This document shows positions 36,670-49,612 of a stretch of DNA of 64,000 nucleotides, one piece after another. Position 1 is the stretch's first letter. Each line of letters starts with the position of its first letter. A program made the position numbers and the translations under genes. Origin of the DNA: Bombardia bombarda (lineage: Eukaryota > Ascomycota > Sordariomycetes > Sordariales > Lasiosphaeriaceae); the NCBI GenBank assembly GCA_030512295.1, contig JAULSR010000003.1:372001-436000 (forward strand), in the 5' to 3' direction. Under the pieces are notes generated by a model. That model saw only the letters and a program-made list of their open reading frames with translations, was not told where the DNA came from and searched no databases.

Positions 36670-38825
36670 ATGTCGCAGCTTGCAAGCTGGGCATCGAGGA
36701 GCCTAGGGCGACGCCTGACAGCCACAGCTCCCGCATACACATCCACCACCCGCTGCCCTTCATCTGCGCGCTATCTGTCGACCGGCAAGGACAAGGACAC
36801 ACCCGAGCCTCGCAATAATGGGCCGTCGTTCAAGGGGCAGATGCTGGAGAGCATCTCGGCTCGCATGGCGCGCGAGCAGAGCGACCGCGAGCGTATGGCG
36901 AGGATGAGGAACGATTCGGCCGGCTCTAGGCATCTGATTATGACATTTGGTACCACGAATTCCCCCCTATTGTCTCCAATGCGATCATGCTAGACCCAAA
37001 ACTCCTCGGAACTGACATGGGCCTGTTCGCAGCACTCTTATCCTTTGGCGCCATATCGTGGTACATCGGCCTCAAGTGGCCTCGGGACGTCGACCCGACC
37101 TCGACACTCCCCCTAAATGCCACGCGCCCGCCCAAGCACAGCACGGGTAGGGCCGAGCTGGAGGCGGCCTGGGCAGACTTTGCCGAGATCGTGGGCGCCG
37201 AAAACGTCAGCACGACCGACGCCGACGTGGTGGCCCACGCCACATCCGAGTGGTCGTCGCACCAGTCCGACACGTCCGACCCGAGCCAGAAGCCCTTCTG
37301 CGTCGTCTACCCAGCCTCGACCGCCGAGGTCTCGGCCATCATGAAGGTCTGCCACACGCGGCGCATCCCCGTGATCGGCTACAGCGGCGGCACCAGTCTT
37401 GAGGGCCACACGGCGTCGACGCGCGGCGGCATCTGCGTCGACTTTGCCCGCATGGACAAGGTGCTCGCGCTGCACAAGGAGGACCTGGACGTGGTGGTGC
37501 AACCCGCCGTGCGGTGGGAGGAGCTCAACGAGGACCTGGCGGCCGACAGCCTCTTCTTCCCGCCCGACCCGGGCCCGGGCGCCATGATCGGCGGCATGAT
37601 CGGCACCGGCTGCAGCGGCACCAACGCGTACCGCTACGGCACCATGCGCGAGTGGGTCCTGTCGCTGACGGTCGTGCTGGCTGACGGCACCGTCATCAAG
37701 ACGCGCCAGCGCCCGCGCAAGAGCAGCGCCGGCTACGACCTGACCAAGCTCTTCATCGGGTCTGAGGGCACGCTCGGCCTCGTGACCGAGGCCACGCTCA
37801 AGCTGACAGTCAAGCCGGCCTCGAGCTCCGTCGCCGTGGCCAGCTTCGGCTCCATCCGCGAGGCGGCCGACTGCGTGGCGCGCGTCGTCGGCGACGGCGT
37901 CCCCGTGGCTGCCGTCGAGATCCTCGACGACGACATGATGCGCTTCATCAACATGGCCGGCGCCACCAGCCGCCAGTGGAAGCAGGCGCCCACCATCTTC
38001 TTCAAGTTCAGCGGCACCGAGCGCGGCGTCCAGGAGCAGATAGCCATTGTCAAGGGCATCTCCAAGCGCCACGGCGGCCTGTCGTTCGACTTTGCCAAGG
38101 GCGCGCAGGAGATGACGGAGCTGTGGAGCGCGCGCAAGGAGGCCCTGTGGAGCACCATGGCGGCGCGTCGCCCCGGCGACCATGTCTGGACCGGCGACGT
38201 CGCCGTGCCCATGAGCAGGCTGCCTGATATTATCGAGGAGACCAAGGGCGACTTGAAAAAGTCGGGCCTGACAAGCTCGATTGTGGGACATGTTGGGGAT
38301 GGAAATTTCCACAGTACGTTTATTGGCCGCCTATTTCTTGTGTTGGTTTTGGGTTGACACTGACAAAACGGATATAGTCATCCTGCTTTACAACAATGCT
38401 GAGAGGAAGCTGGCCGAGGACTGTGTCCACCGTATGGTCAAGCGGGCTGTGGAGATGGAGGGAACGGTGACGGTGAGCATCCCCCCCTTTCCAGCTCTCT
38501 TGGAGGATAGATATGTCATATCTAGCTGGGCAAAACCGTTGAACTAACTATATCCCAGGGCGAACACGGCGTCGGCCTCGTTAAGAGGGATTACCTGCCC
38601 CACGAGCTGGGCGAGACCACGGTAGATGCCATGAGAAAGGTAAGCAGCTACTCCCATTCCAGTCCAGTCATCGGACGATTTATTGGGACTACTCTATGTT
38701 AACCTGAAACTAATAATTGTCAACCCATCTAGATCAAGGCGGCATTTGACCCTCTGTGCCTGTTGAACTGCGACAAGGTTGTGCGTGTCCAGAAGCCCAA
38801 GGCCGGGGAGGTGGCCGAGTGGTGA
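36670..38825 (+). CDS. DLD1: D-lactate dehydrogenase (cytochrome), mitochondrial
   Basis: The five exons are 36670-36949, 37033-38313, 38378-38472, 38559-38639 and 38733-38825; 609 residues. For intron 1 the acceptor at 37032 (CTGAC branch, CGCAG) is preferred. An alternative acceptor at 36993 is in phase but would make a 44-nt intron. It is an FAD flavoprotein that oxidises D-lactate to pyruvate and passes electrons to cytochrome c. The N-terminus is Arg/Ser-rich without acids (MSQLASWASRSLGRRL), a mitochondrial presequence. A membrane helix follows (LLSFGAISWYIGL). The FAD-binding PCMH loop reads VIGYSGGTSLEGHTAS. The cap and C-terminal region have HVGDGNFH (metal/substrate His) and GEHGVGLVKR. 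It lies tail to tail with the DUF7721-like gene, 280 bases apart. Confidence 0.93.
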
Positions 38826-39105
38826 TTGTATTCATTATTACAAGGCGAATTGATGTCTTGCTATTTAGTTTGTACATATAAATCTATACATATATACCCC
38901 GTCATCTTGTCGCTTCTTACATTTGATAGTGGTTGTGCTGCTGGTCACGATGGTCAGTATGAACGAGAAGCGTCTGTTGTGGTCATCCCCACGAAAGATC
39001 TATTGACTTTTCTTGGCTGCCTACTTTGGCACCTAACCAGCACACTAAACAGCTAATTTTGCATCAATCATAGAAATCATACCCCCTTTTATGCCTACCA
39101 ACACA

Positions 39106-40077
39106 TCACATAAACTTCCCAGCCATGCTCAGCAACCCCCCCATACCACCTCCACCTTGACTAGCACCGCCACCGCCTGCACCCGCCTGGCTCTTGAGAT
39201 ACATCTTGAGCGCCATCTCGCCGGCCTTCATGACGGCCGACTGCTTGTCGGCGCCCGACGACACGTTGCCTGCCGAGGCCTGCTGGTCAAAGAGCTTGGA
39301 GGCCTGCGACATGGCCAGCCCAATGAAGGCGCTCTGGCTCTGGTTCTGCGTGCTGCCGCCGCTGCCCGAGGTGAACATCTTGAGCGCCTGCATGGCCGCG
39401 GCGCTGCCCATGCCGGACGAGGTCGCTGCCGAGGTCGAGTTTGAGTTGGCCGAGGAGCCAAAGTAGTCTTGGTGATGGCGGACGGCGGCTGGGTTTGATT
39501 GGATTGGGTTGTTAGTTAGGTACCAAGGTGGAAGCTTAAGGGCAATTTTGGGGGAAACTCACCCTCCTCGTCGAGATCCTCATCGGCAATGTTTCCCTTC
39601 CTCGCGCCTAGCTGGCTGACAATGTCGGAGAAGAAGCTCGAGTCCTCGGTGGATCCGCTGGCGGCGTGGTGTGCGGCGCCGCGGAGGTCTTGGTCCTCGT
39701 CGTACGGGATGCCGCCGCCGGCTGGGTAGCCGCCGCCGTGGGTCACTGTTTTTGGTGGTCAGTCTAACTAACAGGAGAATGGGGTAGCGAAAGAGAGTGA
39801 AAGAGAAAGAAAGGAGAGTAGACGAGACAGGTTGTGTGAGGGACATACTGTTCCCACCACCCCGGTATAGTCCGCCTGTAGAAGCTGACAATGAAACCAC
39901 CTGTTAGCCGCCCCTAATCCTGGTTGAGAATGAAAAGCGAAGGCATTTACTACTAGGTAGTTACAAAACAAGGGGACCGGGGTATTTCTAAGACTCTCAT
40001 AATTCGCACAGCTGCTGCTCACCTTGTGGGCGCTCATCGTCATCACTACCAAGTACTTTCCCCAGGAACTTGTCCAT
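39106..40077 (-). CDS. Small Gly/Ala/Ser-rich protein, DUF7721-like ('beta-flanking' type)
   Basis: Four exons, 5' to 3': 40077-40023, 39884-39849, 39745-39563, 39488-39106; 218 residues, phases consistent. The N-terminus is MDKFLGKVLGSDDDERPQ. A Gly-rich, acidic linker follows, then an AASGSTEDSSFFSDIVSQLG helix. A well-conserved-looking helical block comes next (AAMQALKMFTSGSGG, SAFIGLAMSQASKLFDQQ, QSAVMKAGEMALKMYLKSQ). The tail is poly-Gly/Met. The block resembles a family of small fungal proteins annotated DUF7721 or beta-flanking protein; I recall it by pattern only. No catalytic residues are evident and the function is unknown. A 36-nt second exon is unusual but in phase. Confidence 0.75.
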
Positions 40078-41356
40078 TTTGGTATGCTTGCTGCCTCTTG
40101 TAGATTCTGTAGAAAAGGGATAACAATAATGATTTTGAGAATGTTAATGTCGAGGAACAACCACCTATTTACCGTATCCTCTCCAAAGGGTTTCAAAGTT
40201 GAGATAGGTGTGCAAGCGCTCGGGGTAGAGGGGGGCCTCCGGCAAGTTTACGTCACTTATTGAGGGGCATAGCAGACCATCCAGCCATCCCATCAGGAGA
40301 CAAGAGAGGGGAAGCTCCAATTACGGCCGAGCTTGCCTACCTGACCTGCCTGACCTGCCTACCTCCGTACATTATAAGGTACCTATCTAACCTCTGAGGC
40401 CTACCTGAGCTCTCTGCAATGACGTTGCGGGGTAGTTGGTGTTTGAAGCTCAAACCATAAAGCTTTCCATTCCCCCCTTCACCACACATAAGACGGGATC
40501 AGCTAACAAGGCAGCTAACCTTGACTTTGAAGCTTGTTTGTCTGTGGCAGCAGTCTATGTGGGACCTTGCCAACTTCACACGTCAAATCAAAGCTTTAAG
40601 TTTTACTCAGGCCATGTTGCACCAATGACAACCAGCCTCGGTTGGTGGAACAGGGGCCGCCTTGGTTGAAGGAGAAGAGCCAAGTATATCGTGCTTACCG
40701 CCACTATAATGCATCGGCCAAAGTGGCATCCATGCACTCATCGAAAAGAAAGTACATCATTTACTTGACCTTGAGACTTTCCTCCCCGGTTTCACGATGG
40801 CAGGAGCAGACAAGCAACACCAACATAAGGGTCAGTTAGGAAGGAGTAAGGATTGTCATAACTGATGCCTCAACTACTATCATAGCCGCATCCTAAAAAC
40901 AAAAGAAAGGGGACCAGAGGATTTCACAACTAGCCGTAGTCCCGTTCCCTTGTACATCGTCGGTGGTGGTGGTGGTGGTAGTGGTGGTAGTGGAGATCAT
41001 CAACAGCAAGAAGAACAGGCGTTCAGCCCGCCAAAGGCTCACAACAGCGATACACAACACACTGGGGCCGACAACACCTCTTTCCCACAAAAAAAAAAAC
41101 CAAAAACAGAACAAAGCCGGACAAGGTATCTTTCTCTCTTTCTTCCAAAAAGCGGTTCAACTGGAATAGCACTCGCTGTGTGCGGATTAAACAAACCTCA
41201 AAAAAGACCCAAAATTCCTTCAACATGTTTTATTCTATGCCACCACCATGTTGCGAAGGGGACCACATGTCAGTGTGACTGTGCCCACCATTGACATGGG
41301 TGCTTAATGTTGTCAATATTCAAACCACTAGCATTGCTGCTGCATTCAATAGATGC
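40078..41356. other. Intergenic, no gene seen
   Basis: About 1.3 kb between two minus-strand genes. It holds a GGT/TGG triplet run at 40962-40993, an A11 run near 41089-41099, and several GGTACC/CCTACCT-type short palindromes near 40346-40400. It should contain the promoter of the DUF7721-like gene and the 3' end of wc-2. Confidence 0.5.
40962..40993. repeat. (GGT)n imperfect triplet repeat
   Basis: About ten GGT/AGT triplets in non-coding DNA downstream of wc-2. Confidence 0.85.
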
Positions 41357-43124
41357 TCAACCCATATTATCGATAGCTAGAGACTCTAGGACGGCTCCTG
41401 CATGGGTGCTCTTCTTCTTCTCCTTCTTTGCCCATCGAAGGCCACATGCGTTGCAGAGTGTCTTGGGGCCGCTTGGTCCTTTTCGCCACTCGGGAGAGTC
41501 GAGTGTGCCTGTTTGTGTGAAATCAGTCGGATGCCGTCTCCAAAAAGGACAAAGAAAGATAAGCATAAAAAAGTGGGAATTACCGCAATCAGTGCAAACG
41601 TATTCCTCAGCCATCTTAAGCTTCTTCTTCTTCTCGCCCGTCCGCGGATCTCTGTCCATAGGAATGGCGATCCCGGCGTCGCCCTTGATCAGCGTCGGGC
41701 TGGCATTCCCCGTCGTGATGCCTCGGCTCCGCTCGCCTTCTTGATACCGAAGGCCAGTGAGCATCTCGATTGTCTCTGCAGTTGATCCCTCGTAGCGAGC
41801 CATCTTTTCCCGTATCGAATCTGGTCTGCCACCGGCGATGCCCTCGAGGTTTTCTCGCGTGAGGGCGATATTGAGAGACGAAGGCCGTTCTGGCGGTGGC
41901 ATCGACAACGGATCTGAAATCGTACCGAGGCCAAACGGCGCTCCTCCCACCAACGCTACTATTGCTGAGGTGGCACTTTCTGACGGGGCAAAGTCGGAGC
42001 GCCCTTCTTGGCTCTGATGCCACGTCCTCTGTGACTCCTCGGCCTCATCGGCCTCCTCTCTGCGGAGCTCTGCAATCTTCCGACTTAACCGTTCGTTCTC
42101 GATCTTGTGTTCAAGAAATGAATCTAACAGGCCGGCGTTCTTGGTGGGATAGGGCCTGGACATGACGAAAACTGCCTGGCAAAAGGGCGACTGGTTGTTT
42201 GGGTTTGGAGCGAACTTGGCCGTGGCGATGTGGGCGTGGCCGACAGACTCAAATGTCATGTAATTTCCATCCTTCTTCTTGAATCTATACAAGATGCGCA
42301 GCTGGACGCCAGATGCTATGCACTCATTCATCTCGGAAGTGAAGACGCCGACGTCGTCGGGGTGGAGCAGGTCTTTGAGGAAGAGGTCCTGGAGATCGGC
42401 CATCTTGTAGCCGGTGAGAGGCTCTATACTTGGAGAGACGTGTTTGATTCTACCGTCAGCATCCAGGATTTGCAAAATGTCCTTGAGTTCTTCGACAACC
42501 CTAGCGGGCCAGTTGCGCCTCTTGGTGAATTCGGTCAGGGTGTTGTTTGCGCCAGCGCCAACTCCGGCACCAGGGCCAATAAGTGTACCACCACCACCAC
42601 CACCAGCAACAACAGGACCCGAGGTGATGGGAGTCACTGCCATGGACCCGGCAGCCGACATTGCGACTCCATCGTCGGAGAAAGGCTGGTCGGCGGGTCC
42701 TGCGAGGGCGGTATTGGATGACTGGGTGACAGAGGGGGCAAAGGGCTGGGCCACGGGGTCGTTGACGTCCATGGCCATCGACATGCCGTCGTAGGGGCCG
42801 AACATGGAGCTTTCGAGCATGGACATCATGTCATGCTGATCAGCGGAGCTCATCTGCAAGGGCCAAAATGGGCCACAGCGTCAGCAGGGTGCCTTCGAGC
42901 TGATGCTATTAAGGTAGTATAGTATAGTGTGTGCCCCAGTGCCAGAGTGCCGGTGGGCGGGAGGGGCGTTTTGAGGGACGGGAAGCTTTTTTGTTAATGC
43001 GGGAGAAAGACAAAGAGAAGCGGAGGCGGACCTGCGGCGTAGAGAGGCCGGCGCTGACACCCATGGGACCATGACCATAGCCGCCGTAGAGGCTGGCCCT
43101 AGACGGGGGCGGTCCGTGAGACAT
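41357..43124 (-). CDS. wc-2: White collar 2, PAS and GATA zinc-finger transcription factor
   Basis: Three exons, 5' to 3': 43124-43032, 42853-41584, 41508-41357; 504 residues. Exon 1 ends STPQ and exon 2 opens with MSSADQHDMMSMLESSMFG; the start MSHGPPPSRASLYGGYGHGP resembles the Neurospora orthologue. A PAS domain spans residues about 136-275 (ELKDILQILDADGRIKHVSP, LRILYRFKKKDGNYM). A coiled-coil helix follows (LEHKIENERLSRKIAELRRE). The GATA finger is C451-x2-C454-x18-C473-x2-C476. The last intron cuts the finger between the first two and last two cysteines. Known role: partner of the blue-light receptor WC-1 in the white-collar complex, which binds light-responsive promoters and, in Neurospora, drives the clock gene frq. 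It acts in the nucleus. A poly-Gly stretch precedes the PAS domain. Confidence 0.95.
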
Positions 43125-45364
43125 GGTCCGACGGGGGTGGTTGTTATCGAGGCCGTGAAAATGATGCTGCAGGTTATGCAGCAGCAGTGGTGACCGTGAC
43201 GACTGTTGCGACTGCGGCTGCGACTGCGACTGCGAGGCGGCAATCTGGCAATTGCAGGACGACGCAGCGGCGCATTGGAAGGAGGAAAGCATTAAAATGC
43301 GCAAGAGGCAACCAGAGGCGGGCGCGGCATTCAGCTCGGCCTCTCTAGACTAGGTCTCTCTCTCTCTCTCTTCTTGATCAGTCAGTTGAAGGCTTCTTCC
43401 GTTCGGGCTGCACATCGGATTGCCCGCCACCAGGGGGGGGGGGGGGGGGGTGGGGGTGTGGTCGAGCGACGGGAGGCACAGATGGTGTATGTAGATGCCA
43501 AGCTAAGGTAGGTAGGGAACGGAATGCAGAGAGCCCAAAAGGACGCCGGCCAAGGTCCCTCACGTACGGTGGCTTTTCTGTTCAATGAGGTTACAGGAGT
43601 ACTGGTGGTACTCAGGGTACTGGCTGCCGCGGCACTGTGTGCAGCACCAGCTGGTTATGTGGGCAGCAGGGCAGCAGGGCAGACGGACGGCGATCAGAGT
43701 CTAGGCGGGCCTGATTAGCAGCATGGGATTCCTCAATTTCACCATGGGAATCTGCCAGTTACCAGCCAGCCCCCACCAGCAATTGATCTCATACCACACA
43801 CCACCCGTGCGAACCGTGGAGGCGTGGATCACCACCCCTGGGCCCTGGGGGGATGAGGGGGATGAGGGGCCAAGAGCGGGCAAGCGGCCAAATGGACAAT
43901 GGAAAGTGGGCGGGCAACAAGCGGACAAGCGGGCGTTTCGTTTGGCGGCGACAGGTGCTGACAGTGGCGCTAGACAGACCATGCAATGTCTTGCCCACCT
44001 CTGCCACACAATATCAAGATGTGACTGACTGATGCACGATAAATCTTAGGACCGAGTCGGTCGTTGTTGTTGTTGGGACGAAAAATCGCATCCAAAAAAG
44101 GAGACAGACACCAAAGGCAGAATAATCAAAGCCAAGCAGAGAGGAGTAGTAGAGACGACAGAGCGGGCGGAAGGAACGAGGAAGGAATGAATGAACGAAT
44201 GGGTTGCGAGGTCGGACAGGACGATCATGCCGACTCGGCCAGACTCGAGCTGCTTTTTGACGAGAACCTCTGCCTCTGTCCTGCTGGTAGGCGACAGGCG
44301 GTCTAGTTCGTCAGAGTCAAAAACACACCCATCATCCAGCCCACCTCACAGGGGTCGTTCCCGACAGAACAGGGCCGTCCACAGTTGACATCATATGGGA
44401 ACACAAAGTAAAGGGTCGCAGCATCTGTGGGACGCTGAGTCCCCGAATTATTGTCCAAGACATTCAGTCATCCAGTCGTTTACCGCCCTGGACAGGATGG
44501 AACAGAATGCAGCCGATGTCGACGACGAGACCTATTTGCTGGTACTTGGTATTCGTACTCGTGTGATATCAGTTAAGTTAGTTCTAATGCTGCAAGTGCC
44601 CGTTAATAAGAGACGCAAAACCATACACTCACTGCCAGATACACAGTAGACATAAAATTTACCAATAGGTAATCCGCCGTGGTGTGTGTGGCACATTTCA
44701 GAACCCTGCCAGCCTCCAACCATTCGGGTCGGACGAAACTGTCCGCGGTGTTCCCGTCGGTAGAGTTCACCCTGCTTGCCTGCACTGCATTCTCCCGTCA
44801 CGAAAAAGAGGCACTAGAACTAGTCTAGCAGACTGCGATAGGTCCTTTCAGTCAGTATCAAGGGCTCGAGTTTCCATCTCACCTTTTATACGAACGGCCA
44901 CTGCACCTAGCTAGGTCCACAGTATGCATCCGCTTTTGCGATTGAGAAAATAAATAAAAAAAGCTGCCAAGTTGTTGAGATTCCAAAGATTACAGAAAGT
45001 TGACAGGTCATAAAGTCGACCAAGTACCGGTGTGGATTGTGGAAGCCTCAATTGCTTTGTTCAATAATTGCATGATACGACGGGAGTAACCCGAGGTACC
45101 CACCTGCCGCTGCTGCCTTGGCACTGGGCACACTGCATGGTCCAGGACTGCACGAGACAGATCCCGTGAGTACGTGAGCTCGGCCCCGCTGCTGCCTGAA
45201 CTGTACGACGGAAAACCGCGACTTCAACGCGTCTCAGTCCCCAGCCTAATAAACCATCATCCTTTCTATCGCCATCGTGAAGTTGTAAACTGTCCCCCCT
45301 TGCGCCACGGTAACGAGGCTGCTCCTCCCAAGTTTCTTCCCATGAGCGCAACACCGTCGTCGCC
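43125..45364. promoter_or_regulatory. Divergent intergenic region between wc-2 and rad50
   Basis: About 2.2 kb separate the two start codons, so both promoters lie here. It contains a CT dinucleotide run (43353-43372), a run of 18 G (43433-43450) and GATC/CGAT words scattered too thinly to call a light-response element. No coding frame is convincing. Confidence 0.5.
43433..43450. repeat. Poly-G tract (18 G)
   Basis: An uninterrupted run of 18 G upstream of wc-2. Such tracts can form quadruplexes and are prone to length errors. Confidence 0.9.
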
Positions 45365-48300
45365 ATGTCAAAGATTGAGAAACTGTCCATCATGGGCGTG
45401 CGCTCCTTCGAGCCACGGCACCAGGAGACCATAGCCTTCAACACCCCCCTAACACTGATTGTCGGCTACAACGGCTCGGGAAAGACAACCATCATCGAGT
45501 GTCTCAAGTATGCCACCACTGGTGAGCTGCCGCCCAACAGCAAAGGCGGCGCCTTCATCCACGACCCCAATGTCAGTGCAGCTTTGCTTGATCCCCCCCC
45601 CCCCCCCAAAAAAAAAAAACAGTGTGCGCATACTAAACCTCTTCTCAGCTTGTTGGCGAAAAAGAGGTCCAGGCACAGGTCAAGGTCTCGTTTCGCTCCA
45701 CCATTGGCGAGTCCTACGTCGTGACCCGCAATGTGCAGCTGCAGGTCAAGAAGACCACCCGGTCGCAAAAGACTCTCGAGGGAAGCCTGCTGTTACGGAA
45801 CAACGGGGAGCGCCATGTCATATCTACGCGCGTCATGGAGCTCGACAAGCTGGTCCCCGAGAAACTCGGCGTCTCCCCTGCTGTTTTGGATGCTGTCATC
45901 TTCTGCCATCAGGACGAGTCCCTGTGGCCAATGAGCGAGCCCGCCGCTCTCAAGAAACGCTTCGACGAGATCTTTGAGGCCCAGAAATATACAAAGGTTA
46001 TCGACAATCTCAAGACCCTTCGTAAAAGAAAAGGCGAAGAGCTCAGGGAGTTAAAGCTGCAAGAGGGCCAAGATAAGGCGAACAAAGAGAGAGCCGACAA
46101 AGTCGACAAGCTACTGAACCAACTCACCAGGGAGATTCAGGACTCGCGAGACAAGTGCAACGAGCTTCTTGAACAGATGGACGAAGAAAGCGTCAGGATC
46201 AAGGATAAATATGAGCAAGCCAACAGCTTCCTGAAAATTGTGAATAATCTTCAAACCAAAACGGAGAAGCTCGAGTACAAAAAGGATGCTATCGAGGAGC
46301 TGCGAAATCGTATCGAGGAAATGTCCGATCCTGATCAGTTTCTGAGAGATACTCTTGACCAGTACGAAAAAACGATTGAGAAGACCGTCACTGAGAGAGA
46401 CCGCAAGACGGGCCAGTTCCATGACCTTCAATCTGACCTCAAGTCATCCCGAGAGCAGCACACCGCCAAGGCCTCTGAGCAGGGAAAACACCAGTCCGAT
46501 AAAGACAAGTATGAGCGCCAGCTCGTCGTCCGCAGCCGCATGATCCAAGAAGCCTCTGAGCGCCACGAGGTTCGAGGCTACGAGGGTGACTTGGATGACA
46601 GACAAATCAAAGCATTCAACGAGCGCGTCCAGAAGATTCTGAGTGATAAGAAACGAGAGTTAGACCGTCTCCAGCGCGATAATGCCGCCGATCTGGATGC
46701 AAAGACTACTGTTATCTCAGAACTCGAGAGTCGAAAGGTGTCTCACAGCCGAGATCGTACATCGGCAAAGCAGCGTCTGGGAACTCTTGGCAGAGAGATG
46801 GCTACCATCCAGGGCCAGCTGTCCAATCTGGATATTGACGAGGGCGCAGAGGCGTTGCTCCGCACCGAGATGAAAGAGCTGGAGGCAAGAATAGAGACAG
46901 CCAAGGCCGATGAGTCAGCAGCGGATCTAGACTCCCAGATAAAGGAAGTGACGGATACAATTTGGAGTCTGGAGACACAGGCCGCAAAGCTGAGTCGCGA
47001 GCTAGTTGATTGCACCAGGCTGGCATCCGAACGAGCGCAGCTCGACCTTCGCAAGAAGCAACTAACGGAACGGCGGCGGGATCTGAGCATACTCACAAAC
47101 ACCTGGAACGAGCAATTGTCTGCGATCATCGGCAATGCCTGGAAGCCAGAGACCATCGAGACCGAGTTTCAGGCCGCGCTCAAACAACAAAACATTGTCG
47201 TTGCCGAGCAAAGGAAGCAAAAGGATGCAACCCAGCAGGAACTCAAGCAGCTTGAATTTAGGCTCTCCAGCGCGCGCGAGAGGCAAGGAAAGATGACAGC
47301 AGAGAAAGATAGATGCAAGCACGATGTTATCGAGGCTCTAAAGAAGGTGAAGAACACCGACTCGGCATCTGTGGATGAATATACCTCTGTCCTCGAGGAA
47401 CTCGAAAAGGATATCAGCGTTGTTGAGTCGGATTTGAAGTTATATGACGAATTGAAGAAATTCTATACCAAGGCCGGGGAACGAGCAACCCGGTTCAACA
47501 AATGCCATCTTTGCGACAGAGATTTCAAGGATAATCCTGCTGCCAAGTCAAAGCTTATGGAGAAGATCGCGAAGAAGCTTAGCGATGAGGACAAGGAGGT
47601 GCTCCTGGCCGATCAAGTTGAGTTTGGCGAACAATGCAAGACACTTCGGGTAGTACGCACGCAATACGAGACGTACCAGAGATTAGATGGAGAGCTGCCG
47701 TCATTGAGCAAAGAAATTGTCTCGATCGTGTCTCAGAAGGAGGAGCTGGTTCGTCGCCTTGAGGACCAAGACCTTGTCTTCAAGGAGGCAGAGGAGAAGC
47801 GTCTCGAGATCGATGCGTTAAGCAAGAACGTTTTAAAGATCTCTCAGACATACAAGGATATCACGGACTCAGAGAGGCAAATCGAAAGATCACAGGCATC
47901 TTCACATACCACAGTACGCAGTGCTGAGGAGATCAATGACGAGCAGACGACATGTGCAGAGCAAACAAGAATTGCTCAAGACAAGAAGAGCAAGCTGAAC
48001 GCTGAGAGGCAGCGCACAAAGGATCAATTAACGCAGCTCGAGGTCGAGAAGATGGAGTTGAGACACAAGATCAGCAACGCCGTGCAACAGCTAGAACGGA
48101 AGAAGGGCTTTCAAAATTCTCTACGGACACTCAAGGAAGAGCAAGCTCAACTTCGAGAAGCTATTCTTGGTGCCGATAGAGATCTGGAAGCCCTAGAGCC
48201 CGAGATCGCCAGCGCGCGAAGTGCTCTTGAGGAAGTCCGCCAGTTGAACCGGACCAAGGAGCAGAAGGTGGCAGAAGAGCGTGACGCCATCGCAACCACG

Positions 48301-49374
48301 GTTAGCGAGCTCAAGATGATCAACAGTGACATCCAGGACTACCTTGACCGGGGCGGCCCTTCAAACCTGGCCTCGAACCGGCGAGCTATCGCTACACTAG
48401 AGACCAGGATTGCTACTCTTGAAAATGATATGAAAGACCTGACCGTCCAGATCAACAAGATGAATAAGGAGATAGATAACAGCGACGCCAAAAAGAGGAA
48501 CATCAGCGACAATCTCACGTATCGCAAGAACCTCTGCGAGCGTGACGCACTCGAACGCGAGATTGAAGAGCTCGAATCCCGCAATGCCCAGGAAGACTAC
48601 GACCGTCTCGTCCAAGAGGCCCGATTCCTTGAGTCACGCCGCGGCAAGCTGGGCGCCGACCGCGAGCGGCTGATGGGCTCCATGTCGAGCAAGGACGAGC
48701 AGTTTGCGCGTCTCAACGACGAGTACGAGCTGGACCTCAAGGACGCCAAGGCCAAGTTCAAGGAGTCGCACATCAAGGTCGAGACGACCAAAGCGGTCAT
48801 CGACGACCTCGGCCGGGGCACGGCGGCGCTCGACCACGCCATCATGCAGTACCACTCGCTCAAGATGGAGGAGATCAACCGCACGGTCGGCGAGCTGTGG
48901 CAGAGCACGTACCAGGGCACCGACATCGACACGATCCAGATCCGGTCCGACGTAGAGAGCGCGGCGGGCGGCACGGGCAAGCGCACCTACAACTACCGCG
49001 TCTCCATGGTCAAGGGCGACACCGAGATGGACATGCGCGGCCGCTGCAGCGCGGGACAAAAGGTCCTGGCCAGCATCATCATTCGACTGGCCCTGGCCGA
49101 GTCGTTTGGCGTCAACTGCGGGCTCATCGCGCTGGACGAGCCCACGACGAACTTGGACAGTGATAACATTCGCAGCCTGGCAGAGAGCCTGCACGCCATC
49201 ATCAAGACGCGCCAGTCGCAGAGCAACTTGCAGCTCATTGTCATCACGCACGACGAGGAGTTCCTCAAGCATATGCAGTGCAGCGACTTTTGCGACGACT
49301 TCTTCCGCGTCAGGCGGGACGAGAAGCAGAATAGTATTATTGTGCGGGAGAGCATTACGCGTATCACGGAGTGA
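45365..49374 (+). CDS. rad50: RAD50, DNA double-strand break repair ATPase
   Basis: Two exons, 45365-45571 and 45649-49374; 1310 residues, the usual length of the family. It is the ATPase and tether of the Mre11-Rad50-Nbs1/Xrs2 complex in break repair, telomere care and checkpoint signalling; nuclear. Seen in order: Walker A GYNGSGKTT (residues 34-42), Q-loop FCHQDESLWPM (Gln157), long antiparallel coiled coils, the zinc hook CHLC (Cys688 and Cys691) at the middle, the ABC signature CSAGQKVLAS (from Cys1202), Walker B LIALDEPTTNLD (from about 1228) and the switch HDEEF. All key residues are present. The single intron has a GTCAGT donor and contains a C15A12 homopolymer pair. It diverges from wc-2. 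Confidence 0.97.
45593..45619 (+). repeat. C15-A12 homopolymer pair inside the rad50 intron
   Basis: Fifteen C followed directly by twelve A, in the 77-nt intron upstream of the acceptor CTTCTCAG. It takes up more than a third of the intron. Confidence 0.9.
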
Positions 49375-49581
49375 TCACAGAGAGGGTGGCGATGGATTCG
49401 GAGTAGATGTAGCGTTATTGTAGGTCTGGGAATGCGGAGCGTTATTTGTAGCCATTAGATCAGGTTTATTGATTTGATCCCAGAGAGGATATCATCTGTA
49501 TTATATTGGAGAGAAGCAGGCAGGCGTATGTATGGGTTTACTGATATCTTGACGGGATCTCTTTTTAGGGTAGCAGCTATA

Positions 49582-49612
<31 letters not shown>

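Noticed and set aside
37113..38312. A 399-codon minus-strand ORF opposite the D-lactate dehydrogenase
   Set aside because: It mirrors a GC-rich coding exon (Arg/Ala/Gly/His-rich, no domain). The plus-strand frame carries the real motifs.
48634..49272. A 212-codon minus-strand ORF opposite the end of rad50
   Set aside because: Antisense shadow of GC-rich codons in the ATPase domain; Leu/Ala/Arg/Val-rich without a domain.
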